A DNA stretch of 64,000 nt from the NCBI RefSeq assembly GCF_000941055.1, contig NZ_CP007202.1, positions 1,050,001 to 1,114,000 on the forward strand. The letters are read 5' to 3'. The notes beneath the pieces are model-generated. The model did no database searches, was not told the DNA's origin, and saw only the letters and a list, made by a program, of their open reading frames with translations. Position 1 is the first letter of the stretch; each line of letters begins with the position of its first letter. The position numbers were made by a program, and so were the translations under genes. Below, in pieces: positions 17,816 to 28,880 of this stretch. Source of the DNA: Siansivirga zeaxanthinifaciens CC-SAMT-1 (GTDB lineage Bacteria; Bacteroidota; Bacteroidia; Flavobacteriales; Flavobacteriaceae).

Positions 17816-19612
17816 ATGAAAAATATTAGAAACTTTTGCATTATTGCACATATAGATCACGGTAAAAGTACGCTCGCAGACCGTTTATTAGATTATACGG
17901 GGTCTGTTACCGAACGTGAAAAGCAAAACCAGTTACTCGATAATATGGATTTGGAGCGCGAACGTGGTATTACCATAAAATCGCACGCCATTCAAATGGA
18001 TTATGTTTACCAAGGTGAAAAATATGTGTTAAATCTAATTGACACCCCTGGTCACGTCGATTTTTCTTATGAAGTTTCCCGTTCTATCGCTGCTTGCGAA
18101 GGCGCTCTATTAATTGTTGATGCTGCACAAAGCATACAAGCGCAAACCATTTCTAATTTGTATTTGGCTTTAGAAAACGACCTAGAAATTATTCCGGTAC
18201 TTAATAAAGTAGATTTACCCAGTGCAAACCCAGAAGAAGTAACCGACGATATTGTTGATTTACTAGGATGTAAACCCGAAGATGTTATTCACGCCAGTGG
18301 AAAAACAGGCTTTGGTGTAGATAATATTTTAGCGGCCATTATAGAGCGTATTCCTGCTCCTAAAGGCGATCCTAATGCACCGTTACAAGCTTTAATTTTC
18401 GATTCTGTTTATAATTCTTTTAGAGGTATTGAAACCTATTTTAGAGTTTTTAATGGTGAAATTAAAAAAGGACAAAAAATTAAATTCGTTGCTACCGATA
18501 ACGAATATTACGCCGACGAAGTTGGTACCTTAAAACTAACTCAAGTACCCAAACAAAGTGTAAAAACTGGTGATGTTGGTTACTTAATAACTGGTATTAA
18601 AACGGCTAAAGAAGTAAAAGTTGGGGACACCATTACAGATTTTGCCAACCCAACTAAAAATATTGTTGAAGGCTTTGAAGACGTAAAACCTATGGTTTTT
18701 GCCGGTATTTACCCAGTAGACACCGAAGATTACGAAGAGTTGCGTAGCTCGATGGAAAAACTACAACTTAACGATGCCTCTTTGGTTTTTGTTCCTGAGA
18801 GTTCGGCTGCTTTAGGTTTTGGTTTCCGTTGTGGGTTTTTAGGTATGCTTCACATGGAAATTATTCAAGAACGTTTAGAGCGTGAGTTCGATATGACCGT
18901 TATTACAACCGTTCCCAACGTGTCGTATTATGCTTATACCAACAAAGACCCCGAAACACCTTTTATAGTTAATAACCCTTCCGATTTACCAGATCCTTCT
19001 ACCGTAAATCGTGTGGAAGAACCTTATATAAAAGCCACCATTATTACAAAATCAGATTTTGTGGGTAATGTGATGTCGCTTTGTATTGAAAAGCGAGGCA
19101 TTGTTTCTGGACAAACGTATTTAACTCCAGAACGTGTAGAGTTAACTTTTGAAATGCCTCTGGCAGAAATTGTATTCGATTTTTACGACCGATTGAAAAC
19201 CGTTTCAAAAGGTTACGCATCATTCGATTACCATCCTATTGGAATGAAAACTTCTAAATTGGTGCGATTAGATATTTTATTAAATGCACAGCCAGTAGAT
19301 GCCCTTTCAGCATTAATTCACGCCGATAATGCTCAAAATATTGGTAAAAAAATGTGTGAGAAATTAAAAGAATTAATCCCGCGCCAGCAATTCGATATTC
19401 CAATTCAGGCTGCTATTGGTGCAAAAATTATTTCTCGCGAAACCATTAAAGCTTTACGTAAAGATGTAACTGCCAAATGTTATGGTGGCGATATATCTCG
19501 TAAGCGTAAACTATTAGAAAAACAGAAAAAAGGTAAAAAACGTATGCGACAAGTTGGTAATGTAGAAATACCGCAACAAGCATTCATGGCAGTACTCAAA
19601 TTAAATGATTAA
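17816..19612 (+). CDS. lepA: Elongation factor 4 (LepA), ribosome back-translocase GTPase
   Basis: At 598 residues this is a full-length LepA. G-domain motifs are AHIDHGKST (P-loop), [10 protein letters not shown] (switch), DTPGHVDF and NKVDLP. The later domains include [14 protein letters not shown] and the LepA-specific C-terminal domain with the basic [18 protein letters not shown] segment and ending [12 protein letters not shown], which separates it from EF-G. It acts in the cytoplasm on stalled or wrongly translocated ribosomes. Intergenic gaps on both sides suggest a single-gene unit. Confidence 0.97.
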   Translation: MKNIRNFCIIAHIDHGKSTLADRLLDYTGSVTEREKQNQLLDNMDLERERGITIKSHAIQMDYVYQGEKYVLNLIDTPGHVDFSYEVSRSIAACEGALLIVDAAQSIQAQTISNLYLALENDLEIIPVLNKVDLPSANPEEVTDDIVDLLGCKPEDVIHASGKTGFGVDNILAAIIERIPAPKGDPNAPLQALIFDSVYNSFRGIETYFRVFNGEIKKGQKIKFVATDNEYYADEVGTLKLTQVPKQSVKTGDVGYLITGIKTAKEVKVGDTITDFANPTKNIVEGFEDVKPMVFAGIYPVDTEDYEELRSSMEKLQLNDASLVFVPESSAALGFGFRCGFLGMLHMEIIQERLEREFDMTVITTVPNVSYYAYTNKDPETPFIVNNPSDLPDPSTVNRVEEPYIKATIITKSDFVGNVMSLCIEKRGIVSGQTYLTPERVELTFEMPLAEIVFDFYDRLKTVSKGYASFDYHPIGMKTSKLVRLDILLNAQPVDALSALIHADNAQNIGKKMCEKLKELIPRQQFDIPIQAAIGAKIISRETIKALRKDVTAKCYGGDISRKRKLLEKQKKGKKRMRQVGNVEIPQQAFMAVLKLND

Positions 19613-19760
19613 AGAATCTTAGTCTTTTTATCTTTTTTTAAGAATTTTTTATTGATAATTCTGTTAATTTCTAATATTGCAATATTTTATTCAAAAATAA
19701 ATTTGATTTCCATAATACATTATATTTTTTGTAAGTTTATAAACAAACCAAAAAGTATTA

Positions 19761-21173
19761 ATGAACATTATTCATATAAGTGCAGAATGTTATCCAGTTG
19801 CTAAAGTTGGAGGACTTGCCGATGTTGTTGGTGCACTACCTAAATATCAAAACTCTTTATCGAATAGGTCTCAAGTTATTATGCCTTTTTACGATAATAA
19901 GTTTACTCAAGAAAATTCATTTTCTTCGGTTTACCAGGGTGAACTATTTTTAGGAAACACACCGTATCAATTTAAGGTTTTAGTGTTAGATCAAAAACCT
20001 TTAGACTTTGATGTGTTTTTTATTGATGTTCCTGAATTATTGTTTAAAGACTATGTTTATTCCTGGGATGATACCGAGCGTTTTCTGGCTTTTCAAATTG
20101 CTGCTCTAGACTGGTTACTTACTTGGGATATTAAACCAAGCATTATTCACTGTCATGATCATCATACAGGACTCATTCCTTTTATGCTTCAAGAAAGCTA
20201 TAAATATGAAGTTTTTAGAAAAACACCTAACATATTAACCATTCATAATGCCCAATATCAAGGTTGGTTTTCACACGATAAAGTAGGTCTTATTCCGCCT
20301 TTTAATTTCGACCACGTCGGACTTTTAGATTGGGGAGGAAACATAAATCCTTTGGCAGCAGCCATTAAATGTGCTTGGTGGATAACTACCGTTTCGCCAA
20401 GTTATATGGAAGAACTAAAACAAGCTGCAAACGGATTGGAAGATTTATTAAAAAATGAAGCCGATAAATGTTCGGGTATTTTAAACGGTATCGATTGGAA
20501 GGTTTGGAACCCAGAAACAGATCATTATATCGTTAAAAATTATTCTGTTGCCACCGTAGATGAAGGTGCACAAGCAAATAAAAAATACTTATGCGATACC
20601 TTTAATCTCGATTTTAACAAACCTCTTTTTGCTTTTATAGGCAGATTGGTAGACGAAAAAGGTTCCGATTTATTTCCTGAAGTATTTAAAATAGCTCTCG
20701 AAAAAAACAACCTAACCATATTATTATTAGGTTCTGGTGTTCCTTTTGTTCAATCGCAATTAGAAGCATTAAAAAAAGATTTTGTTGGTACCTACAATGC
20801 CTTTATTGGTTACGACGAAAAACTATCGCACATTATTTACTCTGGCGCCGATTTTTTATTAATGCCATCGCGCGTAGAACCTTGTGGTTTAAATCAAATG
20901 TATGCACTACGCTACGGCACTATACCTATTGTTAGAAGTATTGGTGGTTTAAAAGACACGGTAACAGACATTAAAGAACAAGATGGTTTTGGTATTTGCC
21001 ATGACGATGTTTCGGTAGAAGCCATTAACCATGCCATTTTTAGGGCTATCGACATCTATGGCGATCAAAAAAAATACAAACAAATTAGAAGTAAAATTAT
21101 GGAAATAGACCACTCTTGGGATGTTTCTGCAAACCAATACATTAACTTATATAATTCCATTAAAACTAACTAG
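19761..21173 (+). CDS. glgA: Glycogen synthase (ADP-glucose type, GT5)
   Basis: GlgA adds glucose from ADP-glucose to glycogen. The 470-residue protein has the N-terminal substrate loop SAECYPVAKVGGLADVVGAL, the CHDHHTG motif, ILTIHNAQYQG, the second-domain glycine-rich FIGRLVDEKGSD and the C-terminal MPSRVEPCGLNQMYALRYG where the catalytic Glu lies. It is the first gene of glgA-glgC-glgB, with only 2 bases before glgC. The three genes cover precursor formation, chain growth and branching, so carbon storage is controlled here as a unit. Confidence 0.96.
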   Translation: MNIIHISAECYPVAKVGGLADVVGALPKYQNSLSNRSQVIMPFYDNKFTQENSFSSVYQGELFLGNTPYQFKVLVLDQKPLDFDVFFIDVPELLFKDYVYSWDDTERFLAFQIAALDWLLTWDIKPSIIHCHDHHTGLIPFMLQESYKYEVFRKTPNILTIHNAQYQGWFSHDKVGLIPPFNFDHVGLLDWGGNINPLAAAIKCAWWITTVSPSYMEELKQAANGLEDLLKNEADKCSGILNGIDWKVWNPETDHYIVKNYSVATVDEGAQANKKYLCDTFNLDFNKPLFAFIGRLVDEKGSDLFPEVFKIALEKNNLTILLLGSGVPFVQSQLEALKKDFVGTYNAFIGYDEKLSHIIYSGADFLLMPSRVEPCGLNQMYALRYGTIPIVRSIGGLKDTVTDIKEQDGFGICHDDVSVEAINHAIFRAIDIYGDQKKYKQIRSKIMEIDHSWDVSANQYINLYNSIKTN

Positions 21174-21175
21174 CA

Positions 21176-22441
21176 ATGATTAATAACAAGGTTTTATCCA
21201 TCATTTTAGGTGGTGGTCAAGGTTCAAGATTACATCCATTAACCGAGAAAAGGTCTAAACCTGCCGTACCAATAGCAGGAAAATACAGATTGGTTGACAT
21301 CCCTATTTCAAATTGTATTAATGCAGACATAAAACGTATGTTTGTTTTAACGCAGTTCAACTCAGCGTCTTTAAATCGCCATATAAAGGATACCTATCAT
21401 TTTAGTTTTTTTAGTAGTGCTTTTGTTGATGTATTAGCTGCAGAACAAACTCCCGAAAATAAAGGATGGTTTCAAGGAACTGCCGATGCTGTTCGCCAAA
21501 GTATGCATCACTTTTTAAGACATGATTTTGAGTATGCTTTAATTCTATCTGGCGACCAATTATACCAAATGGATTACGATAAAATGATAGAAGCCCACGA
21601 AAAAAGTGGTGCAGAAATATCGATTGCTACCATACCAGTAAATAAAAAAGATGCCACCTCCTTTGGAATTTTAAAAGCCAATGATGAAAGTATTGTTACC
21701 GCTTTTATTGAAAAACCCGATGCGAGTTTACTTCCCGATTGGACATCAGAAGTTAGTAACGAAATGAAAAACGAAGGCAGAAACTACCTGGCTTCTATGG
21801 GTATTTACATCTTTAACAGAGATTTGTTAATTGAGTTAATGAGTGATCACTCTACCAACGATTTTGGTAAAGAAATTATTCCGCAGTCAATAGAAAAACA
21901 CAAAACCTTAAGTTACCAATACGAAGGTTACTGGACAGATATAGGAAACATAGACTCGTTTTTTGAGGCTAACATTGGGTTAACCGACGATATTCCAAAA
22001 TTCGATTTATACGACAAAACCAAACGTATATACACGCATGCCCGCATGTTACCAACCACAAAACTGGCTGGAACTATTTTAGAAAAAACAATAATTGCAG
22101 AAGGTTGTTTAATTAGTGCTGCAAAAATTGAGCAATCGGTTATTGGTATTCGTTCTAGAATAGGAAAAGAATCGACCGTTATTAGAACCTATATGATGGG
22201 TAGCGATTACTATGAAACCTTAAAAGAAATAGACGATAAAAAAATAAAAATATTAATGGGAATTGGTGAGCGTTGTTTTATTAAAAACGCCATTCTAGAT
22301 AAAAACTGCCGCATTGGAGACGATGTTAGAATTAATGGTGGTAGTCATTTATCAGACACCGAAACCGAAACCTATGCCATTAAAGATGGTATTGTAGTAA
22401 TTAAAAATGGAGCAACAATCCCTAACGGATTTGTAATTTAA
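21176..22441 (+). CDS. glgC: Glucose-1-phosphate adenylyltransferase
   Basis: GlgC makes ADP-glucose from ATP and glucose-1-phosphate, the controlled step of glycogen synthesis. The 421-residue protein has the nucleotidyltransferase signature LGGGQGSRLHPLTEKRSKPA, then GKYRLVDIPISNC, WFQGTADAVRQ, SGDQLYQMDY and FIEKPD; the C-terminal part is a left-handed beta-helix (ISAAKIEQSVIGIRSRIG and later turns). Allosteric residues cannot be read with confidence. It sits 2 bases after glgA and 3 bases before glgB. Confidence 0.96.
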   Translation: MINNKVLSIILGGGQGSRLHPLTEKRSKPAVPIAGKYRLVDIPISNCINADIKRMFVLTQFNSASLNRHIKDTYHFSFFSSAFVDVLAAEQTPENKGWFQGTADAVRQSMHHFLRHDFEYALILSGDQLYQMDYDKMIEAHEKSGAEISIATIPVNKKDATSFGILKANDESIVTAFIEKPDASLLPDWTSEVSNEMKNEGRNYLASMGIYIFNRDLLIELMSDHSTNDFGKEIIPQSIEKHKTLSYQYEGYWTDIGNIDSFFEANIGLTDDIPKFDLYDKTKRIYTHARMLPTTKLAGTILEKTIIAEGCLISAAKIEQSVIGIRSRIGKESTVIRTYMMGSDYYETLKEIDDKKIKILMGIGERCFIKNAILDKNCRIGDDVRINGGSHLSDTETETYAIKDGIVVIKNGATIPNGFVI

Positions 22442-22444
22442 CAT

Positions 22445-24352
22445 ATGGCACAAGTAAAAGTTTATAGTCTATTTACAGACTTCGATATTAACCTTTTTAA
22501 AGCAGGTAAACACTATAGGCTTTATGAAAAATTTGGATCTCATATTACAACCGTAGACGGGATAGAAGGAACCTATTTTGCCGTTTGGGCGCCAAGCGCA
22601 AAACAAGTTTCTGTTATTGGAGATTTTAATTTCTGGACAGAAGGTGAACACCAACTCAATGTACGCTGGGATAGTAGCGGTATTTGGGAAGGTTTTATTC
22701 CTTTCGTAGGAAAAGGGAATATTTATAAATACAAAATTGAAAGCCACAACCAAGGTATAAAAACCGAAAAAGCCGATCCATATGCAAGGCGTTGCGAACA
22801 TCCTCCAAAAACAGCCTCAATTATTTGGGACGATCGTTATAAATGGAAAGATGATGAATGGCTTAAAAAACGTAAAAAACACAATGCCCTAGATGCGCCA
22901 TACTCGGTTTACGAAGTGCATTTAGGCTCTTGGAAACGACAAATTGAAGAAGACCGTTTTTTATCATATTACGAATTAGCCGACGACTTAGTTAATTATG
23001 TAAAAGACATGAATTTTACTCACGTAGAACTCATGCCTATTATGGAATACCCTTACGATCCGTCATGGGGTTACCAATTAACCGGGTACTTCGCTCCTAC
23101 TTCAAGGTTTGGTTATCCCGAAGAATTTAAATATTTAGTTGATAAATTACACCAAAACGATATAGGTATCATTTTAGACTGGGTACCATCGCATTTCCCA
23201 GAAGATGCTCATGGCCTAGGCTTTTTTGATGGTTCGTGTTTATACGAACATCCCGACAGGCGTAAAGGCTACCATCAAGATTGGAAAAGTTTAATTTTTA
23301 ATTACGAAAGAAACGAAGTAAAATCGTTTTTAATAAGTAATGCTATTTTTTGGATGGATCAATATCACGCCGATGCTTTACGTGTCGATGCCGTTGCTTC
23401 CATGCTGTTTTTAGATTATTCCAGAGAAGATGGCCAATGGGAACCAAATATTTATGGTGGTAGAGAAAACCTAGCGGCCATAGAATTTCTTAAAGAATTA
23501 AATAAAGAAATTTATGCCTCATTTCCAGACGTACAAACCATTGCCGAAGAATCTACAGCCTTTCCAGGAGTATCTAAACCCGTATTTTTAGGTGGTTTAG
23601 GTTTTGGAATGAAATGGATGATGGGCTGGATGCACGACACCCTCGACTATTTTAGTAAAGATCCTATTTATAGAAAATACCATCAAAACGACATTACGTT
23701 TAGCTTAGCTTACGCATTCTCTGAAAACTTTATGCTTCCGCTTTCTCATGATGAAGTCGTTTATGGCAAAAACTCCATCTTAGGCAGAATGCCAGGCGAC
23801 GAATGGCAACGTTTTGCAAACCTGCGTTTGTTATATGGCTACATGTTTACGCATCCTGGTACCAAATTATTGTTTATGGGTGGTGAAATTGGGCAGTACA
23901 ACGAATGGGATTTCCAAGGTAGTTTAGATTGGAATTTACTCGAATTTAAACCTCATAAAGACACTCAAAATTTTTATAAAGCCTTAAATAAGTTATACAA
24001 AACAACACCGGCCCTTTACGAAAAAGGCTTCTCAGGTGAAGGTTTTGAATGGATAAGTTACGACGATCATGAAAATTGTGTTATTTCATACATTAGAAAA
24101 GGTTATAATCCCGATGAAAACGTAATTGTGGTGTGCAACTTAACTCCAACAACTAGAGAAAAATATAAAATAGGTGTTCCTGTAAAAGGAAAACTTATTG
24201 AAATTTTTAATAGTGATAGTTTAGAGTTTGGTGGTAGTGGGGTTTCAAATTCTAATGAAATAACTACAGTTAAAAAATCATGGAACGGTAAAACTTTTTC
24301 AGCAGAAATTACCTTACCTCCTTTAGCCATTACCGTTTTTAAATACAATTAG
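22445..24352 (+). CDS. glgB: 1,4-alpha-glucan branching enzyme (GH13)
   Basis: GlgB transfers alpha-1,4 segments to create alpha-1,6 branches. The 635-residue protein has an N-terminal CBM48-like domain (GTYFAVWAPSAKQVSVIGDFN) and a GH13 barrel with YEVHLGSWKR, ADALRVDAVASML (nucleophile Asp), IAEESTAFPGVS (acid/base Glu) and LSHDEVVYGK (third acid). The C-terminal beta domain ends LPPLAITVFKYN. It is the third gene of the glycogen operon. A 143-base AT-rich gap precedes the GH31 gene. Confidence 0.96.
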   Translation: MAQVKVYSLFTDFDINLFKAGKHYRLYEKFGSHITTVDGIEGTYFAVWAPSAKQVSVIGDFNFWTEGEHQLNVRWDSSGIWEGFIPFVGKGNIYKYKIESHNQGIKTEKADPYARRCEHPPKTASIIWDDRYKWKDDEWLKKRKKHNALDAPYSVYEVHLGSWKRQIEEDRFLSYYELADDLVNYVKDMNFTHVELMPIMEYPYDPSWGYQLTGYFAPTSRFGYPEEFKYLVDKLHQNDIGIILDWVPSHFPEDAHGLGFFDGSCLYEHPDRRKGYHQDWKSLIFNYERNEVKSFLISNAIFWMDQYHADALRVDAVASMLFLDYSREDGQWEPNIYGGRENLAAIEFLKELNKEIYASFPDVQTIAEESTAFPGVSKPVFLGGLGFGMKWMMGWMHDTLDYFSKDPIYRKYHQNDITFSLAYAFSENFMLPLSHDEVVYGKNSILGRMPGDEWQRFANLRLLYGYMFTHPGTKLLFMGGEIGQYNEWDFQGSLDWNLLEFKPHKDTQNFYKALNKLYKTTPALYEKGFSGEGFEWISYDDHENCVISYIRKGYNPDENVIVVCNLTPTTREKYKIGVPVKGKLIEIFNSDSLEFGGSGVSNSNEITTVKKSWNGKTFSAEITLPPLAITVFKYN

Positions 24353-24495
24353 TTAATATTTAATATCCTACATATTTAATTATTAACTATATATTTTAAG
24401 CTTTACACAATTAATACGCCTTATTTTTAGTAAAAAATGCCTGTTAAACTTTATAAGTTTTATTAATTTGGAAGCTTAATCATAGTACCTATTTT

Positions 24496-26892
24496 ATGAT
24501 ATTAAATACAGAACTAGAATACAAGGGAAATCAATTTCCATCAAACATAATTAGCTATAAAAAAGATGTCGATGTTTTACATTTTTCAACAGCAAACAAC
24601 GTAAAACTTAGACTTACTGTTTTAAGAGACAGTGTTTTAAGATTTAGATATACTACGGTTGGAAAATTTACAAACGACTTTTCTTATGCAATTGATGAAA
24701 ATGCCAGTAGAGGATACAATCATTTAGAAATTTCAGAAGATACCGAAAAATATATTGTTACAACTTCAAAATTAATTTGTCACATTTATAAAACCGATTT
24801 AAGAAAATCTATTTACGATGTAAAAGACAATAGTTTAATTTGTGAAGATGAATTAGGTTTTCACTGGGAAGAAAGTTACGAGTTAGGTGGCGACATCGTT
24901 AAAATGAGTAAAGCTTCTCAAAATGGCGAAAGTTTTTATGGTTTAGGTGATAAACCAGAACATATAAACCTAAAAGGGAAACGCTTTGAAAACTGGGCAA
25001 CCGATTCTTATGCGTTTGGTAAAAATACCGACCCTATTTATAAAGCCATTCCTTTTTACACAGGTTTACACAATGGAAAATCTTACGGTATATTTTTCGA
25101 CAATACTTTTAGAACCTATTTCGATTTTTGTCACGAACGCAGAAATGTAACAAGCTTTTGGGCACAAGGAGGTGAAATGAATTATTACTTCTTCTACGGG
25201 CCTAAAATGCAGGATGTGGTAACAAGTTATACCGACTTAACCGGAACTCCAGAATTACCACCATTATGGGCTTTAGGATACCACCAATGTAAATGGAGTT
25301 ATTATCCGGAATCTAAAGTAAAAGAAATTACCGATAAGTTTAGAGAACTTAAAATACCTTGTGATGCCATCTACTTAGATATAGATTATATGGAAGGTTT
25401 CCGATGCTTTACCTGGAGCAAAGAATATTTTCCAGATCCTAAACGTATGGTTAAAGAATTAGCCGACGATGGTTTTAAAACTGTGGTTATTATAGACCCG
25501 GGCATTAAAATCGATATGGAATATGATGTTTTTAAAGAAGGTTTAGAAAAAGATTATTTCTGTAAAAGAGCCGATGGTCCTTACATGAAAGGTAAAGTAT
25601 GGCCTGGAGAGTGTTATTTCCCAGATTTTACCAGACCCGAAGTACGCGAATGGTGGGCTGGATTATTTAAAGAATTAATTGAAGATATTGGTGTTAAAGG
25701 CGTTTGGAACGACATGAACGAACCAGCCGTTATGGATGTTCCTGGTAAATCGTTTCCGCCAGATGTGAGACACGATTACGACGGAAATCCTTGTAGCCAC
25801 CAAAAAGCACACAATATTTACGGTATGCAAATGGCTAGAGCCACGTATCATGGGCTTAAACGTTTTAACTACCCTAAACGACCATTTGTAATTACACGAT
25901 CTGCATATTCGGGAACCCAACGTTACACCTCAACATGGATGGGAGATAACGTCGCTTCATGGGAACATTTACAAATTGCTAACATTCAAGCGCAACGTTT
26001 GGCTATGTCTGGGTTTTCTTTTGCAGGCTCCGATATTGGTGGATTTGCAGAGCAACCCAATGGCGAACTTTATGCCCGTTGGATTCAGTTAGGCGTATTT
26101 CATCCGTTTTGCAGAACGCACTCCTCTGGAGATCACGGCGAGCAAGAACCATGGGCATTCGACAGAGAAATTACTAATATTGTTAGAAAATTCATTGAAA
26201 TAAGATATCAGCTTTTACCTTATTTGTACACCACTTTTTACCATTACTCACAGGATAACATTCCAATGTTAAAATCGTTAGTATTGTTCGACCAGGAAGA
26301 TGTTCAAACACATTACAGAATGGACGAATTTATTTGTGGAAATCAAATATTAATTTGCCCTATAAACGAACCAAACTCTAAGGGTAGACGCATGTACATA
26401 CCTCGTGGAGAATGGTATAATTACTGGACCAATGAATTAATTGAAGGCGGAAAAGAAACTTGGGTTGATGCCGATTTAGATATCATGCCAATTTTTATTA
26501 AATCGGGTGCTATTATTCCTAAATATCCAATACAACAGTATGTTGGAGAAATTCAAATGGAACAAATAGACTTAGATGTTTACTATAAGAATGGTAAAGA
26601 AGATTCTGAGTTGTATGAAGATGCTAACGATGGCTACGATTACACCAAAGGGCGTTACAGCTTACTTAAATTTAACTTAGTAGGTAATGAGGATAAATTA
26701 ATTATTAGAATTCATAAAAGAGGACAATATATTACGCCTTATTCTAACTTTAAAATAAATTTATTCGGACTTCCTTTTGAGGTAAAATCTATAAAAGTAG
26801 ACAATGAAGACGTTAGTTTAGAAGATGTAAACTTTAAAGATAATTCGTTAATAGTAACAAAAGAATTTACTAACCTTCAAATTATAGGTTAA
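24496..26892 (+). CDS. Glycoside hydrolase family 31, alpha-glucosidase-like
   Basis: This 798-residue GH31 enzyme lacks a signal peptide, so it is probably cytoplasmic. Family marks are YLDIDYMEGFRCFTW, the nucleophile region KGVWNDMNEPAVMD (Asp in WNDMNEP), the acid/base region TSTWMGDN and the late RTHSSGDHGEQEPW. Residues before about 240 form the N-terminal beta-sandwich. The likely substrate is maltose, short maltodextrins or glycogen ends, inferred from its place right after glgACB. Related activities such as alpha-xylosidase cannot be excluded by eye. A bidirectional terminator lies 22 bases after the stop. Confidence 0.9.
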   Translation: MILNTELEYKGNQFPSNIISYKKDVDVLHFSTANNVKLRLTVLRDSVLRFRYTTVGKFTNDFSYAIDENASRGYNHLEISEDTEKYIVTTSKLICHIYKTDLRKSIYDVKDNSLICEDELGFHWEESYELGGDIVKMSKASQNGESFYGLGDKPEHINLKGKRFENWATDSYAFGKNTDPIYKAIPFYTGLHNGKSYGIFFDNTFRTYFDFCHERRNVTSFWAQGGEMNYYFFYGPKMQDVVTSYTDLTGTPELPPLWALGYHQCKWSYYPESKVKEITDKFRELKIPCDAIYLDIDYMEGFRCFTWSKEYFPDPKRMVKELADDGFKTVVIIDPGIKIDMEYDVFKEGLEKDYFCKRADGPYMKGKVWPGECYFPDFTRPEVREWWAGLFKELIEDIGVKGVWNDMNEPAVMDVPGKSFPPDVRHDYDGNPCSHQKAHNIYGMQMARATYHGLKRFNYPKRPFVITRSAYSGTQRYTSTWMGDNVASWEHLQIANIQAQRLAMSGFSFAGSDIGGFAEQPNGELYARWIQLGVFHPFCRTHSSGDHGEQEPWAFDREITNIVRKFIEIRYQLLPYLYTTFYHYSQDNIPMLKSLVLFDQEDVQTHYRMDEFICGNQILICPINEPNSKGRRMYIPRGEWYNYWTNELIEGGKETWVDADLDIMPIFIKSGAIIPKYPIQQYVGEIQMEQIDLDVYYKNGKEDSELYEDANDGYDYTKGRYSLLKFNLVGNEDKLIIRIHKRGQYITPYSNFKINLFGLPFEVKSIKVDNEDVSLEDVNFKDNSLIVTKEFTNLQIIG

Positions 26893-26913
26893 ATAAACCA
26901 ACAACTATTTTTT

Positions 26914-26957
26914 AGGCTTAATTAGTATCATTTTAAATACCAATTAAGCCTTTTTTT
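26914..26957. terminator. Bidirectional terminator between GH31 and the antiporter gene
   Basis: A 10-base stem AGGCTTAATT/AATTAAGCCT (26914-26923, 26942-26951) with an AT-rich loop is followed by a T-run on the plus strand and preceded by an A-run (T-run on minus). It serves the convergent genes on both sides. Confidence 0.82.
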
Positions 26958-28779
26958 ATTTTATTTGCTTCCCTAAATAAACAAATAAATAGCCTTTTTC
27001 AACCTTTTCAATTTCTTTGTTTTGTGAAGAAATAATTTCATAAACACCACGCGTATCTTTTACTAACAAAGGAATAATATGCTCGTCTTTATTGGTAATT
27101 TCGATAAGCTCTTCGTAATGTGCTCTGTTTTTTATGGTAATTTCATGAATTTTAGGATATTTTCTAGCTGTTTTAATTAACGATTCGTAATCATCGGTTT
27201 GAGAAAATAAACCTTCTTTAGGCACATTACCCGATTTTAACATCTCATCGACACTTAATAATCTAAACGACCCATTTTCACCAAATTGTTTACTAAACTT
27301 ATTAATGGCATACTGGTTAATATCGTCACTTCCCGTTAAAGCCATTAAAAAACCAACATCGTTTAGTTCTACATTATCTTCTAAGGTTTCAGAATAAATG
27401 TCTGTATTAATCGCTTCAATACCCAACTCTTGTGCTAATTGAATATTTTTTTGATTACTATCAATTAAAACTACATGCCTACCATTTTCTTCTAAATATT
27501 TCGCTATTAATCGCGATACTTTTGAAGCGCCAACGATTAAAATACCCTCCGAGCGTTTTAAAAATACACCTACTAATTTAGCAAATAAACGGGCTGTAGT
27601 AGCATTTAAGAGTACCGTACCTAAAACAATCATAAATACTAAAGGCGTAATATATTGGGCATCGGCAACACCTTGCTTTAATAACTTACTTCCAAAAAGC
27701 GATGCGATACCGGCAGCTACAATTCCGCGAGGTCCTACCCAACTAATAAATAATTTTTCTCTAATACTTAAATAAGATCCTGTGGTACTTAAAAAAACAG
27801 CTAATGGTCTAATAACAAAAACAATAGCAGCAAACAGTGCAGCTGTTTTCCAATTATAAAGCAGCCACAAATCTTCCATATTAATATTGGCCGCTAATAA
27901 AATAAAGAGAATCGATATTAACAACACGCTAAGAGATTCTTTAAAATAAAGCAGCTCTTTAATGTTATTTAATTTACCGTTACCAAGAACCATTCCCATA
28001 ACCACAACGGCTAATAACCCCGATTCGTGAGCGAAAATTTCAGACTCTACAAAAACTAAAAGTACCGTAGATAAGGACACGACGTTTAGTAAATAATGCG
28101 GAATAAATTTTTTATTAATAGCGTAAGCTAAAGCATGAGCAAACGTAAAACCAAACGTGGTACCAAAAAGAATAATCTTTAAAAATTCTACCAATGCCGT
28201 TTTAGTAAAACCGCTATCACCTTCTACACTAATAAATTCAAAAACGAGTACGGCTACCAAAGCACCAATAGGATCAATTAAAATACCTTCCCATTTTAAA
28301 ACTGTAGAAATATCTTTTTTTAAAGGTATGTTTCTAAGAATAGGTGTAATTACCGTTGGCCCGGTTACAATTATTAAACCAGAAAAAAGAAAAGACATTT
28401 CCCAGCTTAAACCAAAAATAAAATGCGCAAGCAAACCAGCACCAAAAAATGTAATGGCAGATCCCAGTGTAATAAGCTTTGTAATTACGGGACCTACATG
28501 TTTAATTTCAGAGCGTTTAAGTGTTAATCCGCCTTCAAAAAGAATAATACTAATAGCTAAAGACACAAAGTAAAATAAGCCTTCGCCAGGAAATAAACCC
28601 TTGGTACCGTTCCAGACAGGTTCTATCCATTTGGAGCCATCTTCAGAGAAAAATTCGGAAGCAATAGGGCCCACAATTAAACCAATTAAAATTAAGGGTA
28701 AAATAGCTGGAATTTTTAATCTCCATGCAAACCATTGGGCTAATATGCCTAAAATAATAATACCTGCTAACTCTAACAT
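26956..28779 (-). CDS. Cation/proton antiporter with C-terminal TrkA-N nucleotide-binding domain
   Basis: This 607-residue protein has an N-terminal monovalent cation:proton antiporter domain with about 12 membrane helices (residues 1-390), then a cytoplasmic Rossmann domain opening ILIVGASKVSRLIAKYLEENG with the acidic VVLIDSN, and a final roughly 90-residue TrkA-C-like domain. Such proteins exchange Na+ or K+ for protons and sense NAD(H) or other nucleotides through the soluble part. The start is placed at MLELAGII (28779); upstream in-frame Met at 28815 would add a poorly hydrophobic tail. It diverges from the stress-protein/SulP pair, with a 101-base shared promoter region. Confidence 0.88.
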   Translation of the reverse strand: MLELAGIIILGILAQWFAWRLKIPAILPLILIGLIVGPIASEFFSEDGSKWIEPVWNGTKGLFPGEGLFYFVSLAISIILFEGGLTLKRSEIKHVGPVITKLITLGSAITFFGAGLLAHFIFGLSWEMSFLFSGLIIVTGPTVITPILRNIPLKKDISTVLKWEGILIDPIGALVAVLVFEFISVEGDSGFTKTALVEFLKIILFGTTFGFTFAHALAYAINKKFIPHYLLNVVSLSTVLLVFVESEIFAHESGLLAVVVMGMVLGNGKLNNIKELLYFKESLSVLLISILFILLAANINMEDLWLLYNWKTAALFAAIVFVIRPLAVFLSTTGSYLSIREKLFISWVGPRGIVAAGIASLFGSKLLKQGVADAQYITPLVFMIVLGTVLLNATTARLFAKLVGVFLKRSEGILIVGASKVSRLIAKYLEENGRHVVLIDSNQKNIQLAQELGIEAINTDIYSETLEDNVELNDVGFLMALTGSDDINQYAINKFSKQFGENGSFRLLSVDEMLKSGNVPKEGLFSQTDDYESLIKTARKYPKIHEITIKNRAHYEELIEITNKDEHIIPLLVKDTRGVYEIISSQNKEIEKVEKGYLFVYLGKQIK

Positions 28780-28880
28780 ACCTGTAAATGCTTTATAATG
28801 GACTAAAATAAACAAATCAGATGATTTATTTTTTTTAAAAAATGTTATCTTTCAACTTTAAGTAAAAAAAACATCTCCCT

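Noticed and set aside
22469..22801. 110-residue minus-strand ORF within glgB
   Set aside because: Antisense shadow of the conserved CBM48-like part of GlgB; Phe/Cys-rich translation with no features.
28157..28573. 138-residue ORF on the plus strand inside the antiporter gene
   Set aside because: It is the complement of a long membrane-protein gene with clear motifs; the translation has no family features and a low-complexity, Lys/Pro-rich look.
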